This document shows, piece by piece, positions 49,076 to 59,600 of a stretch of 64,000 bases of DNA. The notes beneath the pieces are model-generated. The model was given only the letters and a program-made list of their open reading frames with translations. It had not been told where the DNA came from and searched no databases. The translations under genes and the position numbers were made by a program. Within the stretch, counting starts at the first letter, position 1, and each line of letters begins with the position of its first letter. The DNA is taken from assembly GCA_030844895.1 (NCBI GenBank), contig CM061230.1:62001-126000 (forward strand). The letters are read 5' to 3'. Origin of the DNA: Ambrosia x helenae. Taxonomy: Eukaryota; Streptophyta; Magnoliopsida; Asterales; Asteraceae.

Positions 49076-52000
49076 TCATAAAGAGTTGTCGATTATATCC
49101 CGCATCATTTGAAGTGGGATGAGTCCTTCGGTTCTGATTGCGTCTTTGTTTGGATCAGGACTAATGAAATACAATGTCGGTAGACCCCTTACCTGTCAGT
49201 CGAGTAACAACAACATCTATTATAATACTACAAAGGAAGAATATAAGTGTTCTGTTCTAGAACAAAGGGACGCGTTCTGAAAGTGATTATTAGTCTTAAG
49301 AGACGGATTAAAAGTCGACCACATTAGATAAGAAGAAAGGATGATGAATATGCATAATATTTTGAAAACCGCTCATATACCTAGTTCAAAGAACAAATTG
49401 TAACAGCCTGTTATTTATAACTAATAAAAAAGGGTTTTTTCGTTCTATCGTTTGTTTTGATCGATTTCTCCTTCATGGGTCTTAATTTGTAAGTAAAATC
49501 AACTAACTTGACAAGCATACCCTCACCATATAAAGTTAAGTAGACATACACATACTTATAGGACCAATAAGCAAAAGGCGAATTGAAATATAATGCAGAC
49601 GACTAGACTAGAAGAGATGGGGGACTTGCCTGCATGTCACGTGCAAATTCATACTCATCATCCGTGTCCACCTTCACTATCATGGCATTGTTTTCGTACT
49701 CGACTGCAAGCTGTGGGGAAGAATTAGTGTACGGCATGTAATCACAAACCTCATCGTATCGCTTATGTTGTTTGAATTGAGCAACAAGTAGGACATACAA
49801 CAGTTGAAAATAATCAAGACAAAAACAGTATATATCATACGTCCCTTAATGTAATACTTCTCTGCCATAATTCTATCTATATATCATATGTACATACTTA
49901 AACAACAAACAAACTCGTTTAGCGAATTAGGTGATAATAGTTTTAAGACTTATTTACTAGCGAAAAGGTTGGAGTCAAAACACTTGATGAAAGAAAATTA
50001 TAACCATCTCTGAACTCTGATCATGTCTAAAGGAATAATCATCCCAAGAAAAGCATGAAATAATTAAAATATTTAAACAAATAAACTTCTGCATCACACG
50101 TTTGATCGTGTCTAAGTACTTTATATAATTCTTGAAACAATGTTACAAAAAAAAATTTATATTATGACAGTATGACACATTTGTGTCATCACAACCTAAA
50201 CCAAACCGCACATGACATATCTGATATATATGTAGTTTTAATAGGTTCATAAATATACTCAAATCATAGACATACCATTTCGAGCTCTTGAGCCATCAAT
50301 ATGCAAGGCCCGCACCATGTTGCATAGAAATCTATAACCAATGGCACGTTTCTTTCTCCTTTTATCAGATCCTGAACCTCTTTAGCGGATAACTTTTGCT
50401 GCAACACAAAGCCGAAACATAAAACCATTAACCTAAAAACACAACCTCAAAAAAAAATCCATATACACAAAGAATACGTGAACGGTGAACCTATAAACCA
50501 CCAACATAGCTCAAAATCTCAATTTTGCATCAATTTCCAAATTACTTTCCCCTCTGTTTGCTCTAAAAAGGAGATTTTTCAAGAAAAATAAGAAAACCGA
50601 GAAATTAATGCACCAATTATCAAAATTCCTAAAGATAGAACATTTGACTTTAAAAGTCAAAATTGCCACAGTATTATATAAATCAAAGCAATCAGGATGA
50701 AAATTTTGCCCCTGCTGTTTATCATATGACATATCTCAAATTAAAACCAAAACCCATTAAAAAAACAATGACATTATGCAACAGATGGTTTAAAAAAACG
50801 GGTGAGGCATACGCCTCGAGGTGCGCCTCAAGGCGATTCTGTAAGAAAACGAATCTGAGGCGGCACCTCAGGGTGTTATTTTGTATGTGCGCATCATATA
50901 GCTGAGGCGGTAACAAAAATTGCGCCTCCGGTGCGCCTTAGGGGTTTTTGATGTATTTGACTTTTTGTGTCAATTTCAAGCATTCCATGTCTTTTTAGTG
51001 TGTTTTTTTGATGTTTTTGATGAATATGCGGATGACATTAGTTAGTATTTCATTTTTTATAAGATATTTAATATTTATATTTATTTTTTAATTCCGCCTC
51101 GGGCTTACACCTTGGTTCGCCTTGAGGCGTACGCCTCGTGAGGTGAAGGGAAAACGCCTCGAGACACGATTCCGTACTTTTAAACCTTGAATTGCAACCA
51201 ATCATAAATCCCTATAGAATGAAAAAACATTTGACTTTAAAACTCAAAACTGCCAGTATCCATATAAATAAAAGCAATTGGAGAGAAAACTTTGCCCTGT
51301 AGTTTACCAATTCTCAAATTAAAAACCAAACCATTTAAGAAAAACAAAACTTTATGCAACCAATCATAAAAATCCCTACAAAAAGATTGAACATCTGACT
51401 TTTAAAGTCAAAATTTCCACAATATCCATATAAATCAAAGCATTTAGGATGAAAAAGTTGCCCTGTTGTTTATCATATCTCAAATTAAAAACAAAATCCA
51501 TTATAAAAACAACAACTTTATGTAACCAATCATCAAAATCCATAAAGAAAGATACAGCATTTGACTTTAGAGAAGTCAAAATTGTTTCAAGATTAACAAA
51601 ACCCATAAAAAGATAACAACGTTATGCAAGATTTACAAACAAAGACTCATAAAGAAGAGAGTGTGAAGTGGGTATGGACTAAAACATACAACAACATAAT
51701 CTTGTCTGATCCCTATAGAAATATAGAGCAGTTGACTTTAGAAAAGTCAAAATTATCACAATATCCATATAAATCAAAGCATTTAGGATGAAAAATTTGC
51801 CCTGTTGTTTATCATATCTAAAAAAAACAAGACCCATTTCAAAAAAACAATAACTTCATGTAACCAATCATCAAAATTCCTAAAGAAACATACAACATTT
51901 GACTTTACAAAAGTCAAAATTGTTTCAAGATTAACAAAACCCATAAAAAGATAACAACTTTATGCAAGATTAACAAACAAAGACCCATAAAGAAGATATG

Positions 52001-52615
52001 GTGAAGTGGGTATGGAGTAAAACATACAACAAGATAATCTTGTCTGATCCCTATAGAAATATAGAACAGTTGACTTTAGAAAAGTCAAAATTATCACAAT
52101 ATCCATATAAATCAAAGCATTTAGGATGAAAAATTTGCCCTGTTGTTTATCATATCTCAAATAAAAAACAAGACCCATTTTAAAAAACAATAACTTTATG
52201 TAACCAAACATCAAAATCCATAAAGAAAATTGAACATTTGACTTTAAAAGTCAAAATTGCCACAATTAAGACGAGGGTTTTGCCTATTGTTTACCATATC
52301 TCAAATAAAACACAAACCCACCAAAAAGATAACAACTTTATGCAAGATTAACAAACAAAGACTCATAAAGAAGAGAGTGTGAAGTGGGTATGGAGTAAAA
52401 CATACAACAAGATAATCTTGTCTGAGAAATTTGCCTGGAGGTGGTTTAGACTTTAAGCTTCTTGGTGGGGTATGAAGAGGAGAAACAGAGGTTTTGGTGA
52501 AGGTGGTGGTGGAGAATATGGTGACAGTATTTGGTTGTTTTAAAGGAGAGGGAACTGAAGGTGGAAGAAGGCTTGGTGGAGCACAGAATGAAAAGGGTGT
52601 GGATGTTAGTAGCAT
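49076..52615 (-). CDS. TRXz: Chloroplast thioredoxin z (CITRX), intact
   Basis: Thioredoxin z is a plastid thiol reductase associated with the plastid-encoded RNA polymerase and needed for chloroplast gene expression. Exons are 52615-52406 (Ser/Thr/Pro-rich transit peptide MLLTSTPFSFCAPPSLLPPS onward, to GKFLRQDYLV), 50398-50276 (QKLSAKEVQDLIKGERNVPL, then VIDFYATWCGPCILMAQELE), 49710-49630 (LAVEYENNAMIVKVDTDDEY to RDMQ) and 49192-49076 (VRGLPTLYFISPDP to MMRDIIDNSL, stop). The total is 531 nt, 176 aa, all in phase. The WCGPC redox site and the cis-proline region GLPT are present. Intron 3 uses a GC donor (CAG/GCAAGT), the accepted GC-AG minor form. Intron 1 is 2 kb and repeat-filled. I see no defects. 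Confidence 0.96.
50630..52400. repeat. Intronic tandem repeats in thioredoxin z intron 1
   Basis: About seven degenerate copies of a roughly 170-180-bp unit carry the landmarks TTGACTTTAAAAGTCAAAAT, CCATATAAATCAAAGCATT, TTGCCCTGTTGTTTATCATA and ACTTTATGCAACCAATCAT. The landmarks recur near 50645, 51225, 51390, 51555, 51730, 51900, 52070 and 52235, with some longer-order repetition of a pair of units. One MITE interrupts the array. Confidence 0.85.
50780..51187. mobile_element. GCCTCGAGGCG-type MITE in thioredoxin z intron 1
   Basis: Ends GATGGTTTAAAAAAACGGG and CCGTACTTTTAAACC. The interior has CGCCTCGAGGTGCGCCTCAA and TTCGCCTTGAGGCG. It breaks a tandem repeat unit at ATGCAAC, and the flanks (ATTATGCAAC and GAATTGCAACC) look like decayed 9-10-bp duplications. 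Confidence 0.75.
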
Positions 52616-52838
52616 TTTGATGGTTGGTGATGTTGAAGATGATAAAGATAAAGAGGAGTGAAATGGGTTTGGACAGGGTTTTGTAAGTTTTGTTTCAGTG
52701 TTTTGGATGGATAGAGGGGAGGAAAGGTTTTGAGGGAGAGGGTTTTGCTGAGTTTAAGAGGCGTTTATGTGTTTGGATAACAAGTACGATTAGACCATAT
52801 GGACCGGAGGGGGAAAGAGGGGCGGATAACTAGTATTA

Positions 52839-53045
52839 GACCATACGGAGGGGGAAAGAGGGGCGTGATGCGCCATGTGACACAACAAATCACAAGTTGT
52901 CACCTCACTCCCACACTCGCCCCACGCCAGTGGAAAACTCCCCGCCTTTGGGGCTTCCCCCCTTTCACGCCAAGGTGGGATGGTGTTGTGGGCTTGAAAG
53001 CCTTCTCCACACCCCCATTCCCCCCACCCCACACTCCGTCTTGTC
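52839..53045. mobile_element. PIF/Harbinger-like MITE in the thioredoxin z promoter
   Basis: Inverted ends GACCATACGGAG and CTCCGTCTTGTC with TTA duplications (52836-52838 and 53046-53048) mark a 207-bp G+C-rich element 224 bp upstream of the start codon. A second partial left end precedes it at about 52790. Confidence 0.65.
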
Positions 53046-53048
53046 TTA

Positions 53049-55515
53049 GGATTGATGGTGTGGCAGAACCGTTAAACTAAATAAAAACAGACGTAAAATA
53101 TTGACTATGGCGTGTTGAAACACAAAATCTAGACTGGAACGTAAAGCATTATTGTAGCAAATAATAACTAAGTCAAAATAGTAAAACATATTATTGAACC
53201 AGGTTTGAAATGTTAATAATAATAATAGTTAAATAAATTTATAAAATACATAACATGTAATAAAAGCTTATGAGTATGTACCATCCAATTAAGTAGCATA
53301 CCAACCAAGAAATCACATTGTACAACCAAACTAAGCACAGAGAAATTGAATAGTAACCATGTGAGAGAAACCGTATATATAATAAAACAATACATAGTGT
53401 TTTGATAAATATGCTTGCTATTGAACTGGTTGCCTTACTAATTAAGTATGTAGTATTCGATTTGACTTGTTTGATTGTGTGATTCGGTTCGGTTTAGAAA
53501 ACCCTGGTAGATGGAGAATGGGACTTTTGTAAGCATGGTTTATTTTCTTAAAAAAGTTTTTATATACATAGCATGTTGTATGTAAATACTTCATTATGTT
53601 TACATGATTTGGCTACGGTTCGCTTCCAATGTGTTAGTTTTAATATACTAGTGTGAAACTCACAAGTTACGACAAAGTTGAAATACACTATGGAAATATG
53701 ATACGTATCAGGCAATCAAGTGGTTGGTGAAGTAAGGATGTGTTGAAAAAACACACTTAACAACAATATAGTCGGAAAGCACCAACATCGATGATGGAAC
53801 CTTAACGTAATATTATTTTTATTAATATTTAACAAGTATGGATGATTGGACACCACGAATCTCATGATGATAGAAAAAGGAAAGAAAAAGAATAAAATTA
53901 CAAACTTCTAAAGAGAAATTTTAGAAATGAAAATCTTTGGCATGACTAAATTATGTTTAGGCCTACAATATACATGTACTAGTATATTTGTCCATCAGTC
54001 AAACTATATAAAGAAGATGGCGAAAAAGTACTTGCTTTAATATGTACATACTTCATTTCTTAAAGGCATTCATGTTGTCCAATCACTAAATGTACACAAT
54101 AAAATCTTACTACCTCCAAGAAGATGCCGAATAAGTACTTGCTTTATTAGCACTACACCTAGAGAATGATTAGCGCATTAACACAATATTTCATTTTTAA
54201 TACATGTGCTACACAGCTTTACTTTGAACCCAACACATAACACTTCCCAACTCGTATAGTATGCTAACAATTGATATCCTTCATATCCGAATAAAACACA
54301 ATCACATTCAGATAACCTTTCACATACAAAGACATAAGTTGTGACATAAAGTAATGAAAAACTTATAAAGCACATGAATCTGAACACAATACGAACATTC
54401 ACTAATTGACATGGGTACGTCCCAACTTGATTTTGTTTTTCTTTTTACATTTTAGACATCAATGGTTAAATTTTTTTACATTTTAGACAACAATGGTTAA
54501 AAAATAAAAACCATCAAATTTAAATTATAGAAACGGGCCTTTCTTTTATTTTTCATTTTCTTACATAAAATACACATCCGGTTAAGAAGTTGAAACACAC
54601 TTTAAAAACTTAAACCTAATAAATAAGTAGTTGATTGCACTACGTGTCATAATTATGAGAGCTCAATTTTATTTTACTACTTTCTTATTTCACCATTTCC
54701 TATTATTTTTCTTAACTTTAAAAATTCAATAGTAATAAAACATAAAATTTCAATCACATCTTATCTCATCTCTGAATATCATTTGATAATTCCTAAATCT
54801 TCATTACTAAATTAGTGAATATTTCCCTAACCCGTATAATCCTCAAGTTTTAACCTAGTCTAAAAATAATAATCAGGTTAAATCCATCCATAATCCTACG
54901 TCAACCCATTTAGCTAAATATGTTCTTAATATAATGCCAATTAGGAATAAGATCAATAAATGATAGTTGATGCTTGAATCGTAATGTAGCAGGTTAGATA
55001 AGTTGTGTCTAAGATGGTTTGCATTCCCCTTAGTCGAAGGTGGATGTAAGACAATAGGACAAAAGACTAGTTGGAGAGTATTGGTGAAATCCAATCTTAG
55101 TTGGAGGTTGACGTACACCAAGAAAACCAAACGGGTCAATTGTTTGATAGATGATGCATTAGTTAGAATTGGTGTTCATTAAAAGGTCATAGAACCATCA
55201 TTTAATTAGTTGGATTAATGGTGTTCCTTGTAACCTTGAAATGAGTACAATGATAACGATGTTTGAAATTGACTCGTAAATGGTCAACCGAATCATTGGC
55301 GGGTGATAAGTTAAACCGTTATGTGAACAACCTTATTTGAAGGTTGTGGAAGCCACACACATGATTATTCGGATCATAGTTGTGGCATGTTAAGAAACTA
55401 ACCTTAGTTGGAGGTGTTAATTGACTTTGTGCGCAACTGGTCGCTTAGATGATACTAGTTGTGTGTGACTAATAAGTAGTAAACCGGTTTGATTATAAGG
55501 TAGAAAAGTCTTGGT
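53049..55515. other. AT-rich spacer, no gene seen
   Basis: There are no coding frames with family similarity and no clear element ends. The part from about 54850 on, with repeated TTAGTTGGAGGT text, may belong to an LTR retrotransposon flank. Confidence 0.5.
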
Positions 55516-55519
55516 TATT

Positions 55520-55752
55520 GGTTGTATGTATGCAATCTTCGTATATGCAAATTTGTTGTACTATATGCGAATTTGGTATATGCGAATCTGTTGTGTTATA
55601 TGCAAATCTTTGGTATATGCAAATCTTTAGTATATGCAAATCTTTGGTATATGCAAATCTGCTGTGTCATATGCAAATCTTTGGTATATCCAAATCTGCT
55701 GTGTTATATACAAATCATTGGTATATGCAAATTTATCGTTATATGTAAATTG
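55520..55752. repeat. Minisatellite of a 17-19-bp unit
   Basis: About a dozen direct copies of TATATGCAAATCTTTGG-like units, alternating with a GCTGTGTT variant. Direct repeats without unique spacers, so not a CRISPR array. Confidence 0.9.
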
Positions 55753-55759
55753 GTTTTTC

Positions 55760-56180
55760 AAGGCTCCAATAGTCGTATTCAAGCCCCGGACGCCTAAGAT
55801 GATATTGGTTTTTAACCCCTTTGGAACATGGCAAAAATGGCATTACATACCTTAGAAAATGTTGGCTGAAAAACCCAACAAACAAAACATTCTGGCTGAG
55901 AAAAAGAACCCCTTGCGATACGCGAGGGGTCTGGGACTCATCCCCGTCGCAATACGCGACGGAGCTGTAGGTTCTGACTTTTGTTCCGTTTCATATCGTG
56001 CAGCTTATACACCTTTCTAACGCACTGTTTATGGTTGTTTAACGTTGTAAACACTAGATGGAGCTACTTTGTATGTGGAGCAAGGATTAAGGCCATGTAA
56101 AGAATTGAACGCGAAGAAATCTCACGTCATGTCGCTTCCGCATTATACTTTCATTAATAATTGTTATTTCTGTCTTTTCG
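55760..56180. repeat. LTR-like fragment
   Basis: Text such as CGATACGCGAGGGGTCTGGG and CGTCGCAATACGCGACGGAG is of a kind common in long plant LTRs. No ends or target duplications are seen, so this is only a probable fragment. Confidence 0.35.
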
Positions 56181-56684
56181 AACAAAGTATACTTTTAAAC
56201 TAGCATATAAATCCGAATGTCCATTTTGCTGAATTTGTTAATGGTCATGCTATGAATTAGCAAATATTCAAATAAATCCGCATTTTAACAATCTTTAATT
56301 AGTCGGTTTAGTAGTAAATGACCGTCTAATCAGGAAAATAAAACTAGCTAAAAAACCCAATTTGAAACGACCAAGCGAGTCGAATCATTTTTTAACCGAG
56401 TAAAGCCCGAGTCTAGCTCGGCCCAACTCTTGGCTCGTTTTAAGCTTGTTTAACTCCAAGCTCAAGCTCGAGTCAAGCTGCCATATTTAGTTTCGAGGTT
56501 GAGCACGATCCTATCCTTACTTGACTCGTTTACGGCCCTAAAAATCTCAAACAAGTTATGTCCCAATGCCAAAAATATATTCCGACAGTATCAAATCAAA
56601 CACAAAACCAGTACACACAGTACTGATCCATCAAACAAACCCCTCAATCCTCATTTCCAAAGCTGTGAAGCTATCTATACAACA

Positions 56685-59600
56685 ATGTCAAACACAAACC
56701 AAATCACAAAAGGGTCATCAGTAGAAGTATGCAGCAACGACCCAGGCTTCGAGGGTGCATGGTACGTCGGCACATTAATCGACCAACTCAACCCAAACCC
56801 AAACCCAAACCAACCCAAATACATAATCAAGTACGACACTTTACTTAAAGATGATGGTTCCAATGACCCATTAACAGAAACAGTCGACCCATCTTTCGTA
56901 CGCCCCTTACCTCCTCGTAATCTGCGCCGTAATAATATTAAGACTGCTGCAGTGGTTGTTGCTGCTGCTGACGTGGAGGGTAAGAATGATGGTGGGGGTG
57001 GTGGTGAGTTTGAGATGTATGATGTGGTGGATGCGTATCATAGGGAAGGGTGGTGGATTGGGGTGGTGAAGAAGGTGGTTGTTAATAATAATATTGGGGG
57101 TGGGAGGAGGTATGTTGTCGGGTTTGAGAATCCGCCCGAGGAGGTGGAGTTTGGGAGAGGGCAGTTGCGGTTGCATGTCGATTGGGTTGATGGGCGGTGG
57201 CGGGTCCCGCCGAAGAAGGTATGAGTTGGTTTTGGTTAATTGTTTATGTTTATGTTTAGGTAGGTTGTGTTGTGCTTTATATGTAGTTATAGCGGCCCAA
57301 AATAGAGTAGCGGTCTAGGGCCAATGTTTGAGATATAGGTTATTGCGGTGTGTATTGAAAATTAAGTAGCATTACAATTAATAGTTAAGACTTAAAACAC
57401 TAATGGCAGCAATGGTGTCGATAATAGTTGTTTCGCTATTTTGGACCGTTGTTTTGGAAAAGCTTGATAACCACTATTCCATTGCTATTGATTGCTTAGG
57501 TTGTGGTTGTAGAGGTTTTAGGGTTTCTAGGTGTTTTTTGGAAAACGCCCCACTTACGGTGTGCGCATATAATGTATATATGTGTGGCCATGGGGGGGCA
57601 AAAGTAAAGTTGCACTAGTTTTAACGTTATTTTACTAATTTCGTGAAAATAACGTTAAAAACGACGGACGGTTAATCATGCATCATGTGGTGGCGTTGAT
57701 AGCCAAAAGACAAGGGGGTACATGCACCAATCGAGTTTGTCCCGATTGCTAAGTGTTATGTGCCTTATGTCCAAGGCTTGATACAAAACCACATCGAGCC
57801 GGGGGTCTCACTGGAAGCAGCCTCTCTATTCTCAGGGGATAGAGGTAAGGCTGTCTACATCTTACCCTCCTCAGACCCTACCTTAGCTTTGCTATAGGTG
57901 GGATTAACTGAGTATGATGATGATGATGATGATGAGGTGTTTTTTGGAAGAGAATTAGTTAGGGTTTATGTATGGTTTAATTGGTTGGAATGTTCATATT
58001 GACCTTACGTTTAGCGTTCGTTTTGTGGAATGTAATGGAATTGAGATTCGTGTGGGAACTGGAATTTGTTTGGAATGTAGGTTTGTTCGTTTCATATAAT
58101 GGAATGGAATTGGAATCTTGATGGAATTGGAACGTAGATTCCCTTCTGTGTGTTTTTGTTCAATTCGAATTCCTTCCTTCTTTTGTTGAAACGGACAATA
58201 TAATATCTTATCTTCTTAACACGCATAATGGTTTTAAAAAACGGGTGAGGCGTACGCCTCGAGGTGCGCCTTGAGGCGAAACTGTAAGAAAACGAGTCTG
58301 AGGTGCGACTCATGGGGTTTAGATTGGCTATACAACCTAACACGGTAAGTCGGTACTCTAATTCTGTATTTGAACATTATATGTTGCGTAATGTAATGCA
58401 GATACCAGAGGATGTATTACTTGCTAGAAAGGCTAAACTTGCATCAGAGTCCAACAATGATGCTCGTTCAGATCTCGCTACACCATCTAAAGGTGCTCAA
58501 ACAACCGATGCAGACAGCCCAACGATTGACCCTCTACTGTCTTCTTTAAAGAAGAGCCTCTCAAAGAAAAACACCGTAAGTTGCTTCAGTCCATGTCGGA
58601 CCATGTGTACTCCTTAGCAATCTGGGATTTCCTCATTTACATCTTACATATGCAGGAAGGCAATGCTGAGATGGGTGCCGTGGAAGCTTCAGATTCTTCT
58701 AAAAAGAATAAAAGAATTATGACCTCGGTAGAACAAGATTCACGTGGAAAAAGGTTCCAATCTTCAGCAGGTGTGGAAAACATAGGCTGCGTTTCTATTT
58801 ATGATCAGATGGCAATATGGTCGGGTTAGTCGGGTTGGGTAATGGTAAGAATGGGTTTGGGTCTGAACGGGTCGATGGATTCAGTTTACATGAAATACCT
58901 TCTGGACTAGTTTTTCTAAATAAAATTTGGTCTATCAAAAATGATTCCAATTTTTTGGACATACGACTCATGTCTATGATAAGGTTTTTTTTTTTATTTT
59001 TTTTGAGTAAAATCTTTTATGAAGTTTTATGTATTAAAGCTACACTTTGTGCTACCTTTCCTGGACTCGGTTGTCTCTTTTCCGTTTAAGCTAGATTATT
59101 AGATTTACATGTTTGATCCGTTGGATAAAAACTTAACCATAAGTAAACGGTTAGAAATTTCCACCTCATGATTACAAAGTTACAAGCGTTCATTTAACAC
59201 GACAATAGGGATGAACTGAAGGTACAAAATCTGATATCATGTGGATTGTGGTATAGGTAGCAAGGGAAACACAAAAGCTAAGGTATCTGTGACGGAAAAA
59301 ACGTGGACCGGATGCTAATAATCAAGATTCACCTGTTGTGGAACACGAAATGATCACCGCAGTAAGCATTTTAGCACTCTGATGGATAAGAAAATCTGAC
59401 TAATGAATATACACGTATTTCTACGAAGGGTTATTTTTATATTTATGCCAGAACAATGATTTGTTTGCATCAAAAAACCAATTTGAATGGTTGAAGTAAG
59501 TTTAGCACCAAAAGAAGTAAGAACCTTGTGGTTACTATGCAACTTGGTTCATTATTTTGTTTTACAGTCTAATTCTGGGACAAACTAATATAGAAAGCGG

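Noticed and set aside
52799..53080. Overlapping GC-rich frames on both strands near thioredoxin z
   Set aside because: They coincide with the G+C-rich MITE and have no protein similarity.
55520..55752. Possible CRISPR array
   Set aside because: Units are contiguous short direct repeats with no unique spacers, in a plant nuclear context; it is a minisatellite.
56499..56684. N-terminal extension of the DUF724 protein
   Set aside because: The ATG at 56499 is in frame, but the added 62 residues resemble no Agenet protein leader and overlap the end of a repeat; the ATG at 56685 sits right before the first Agenet strand.
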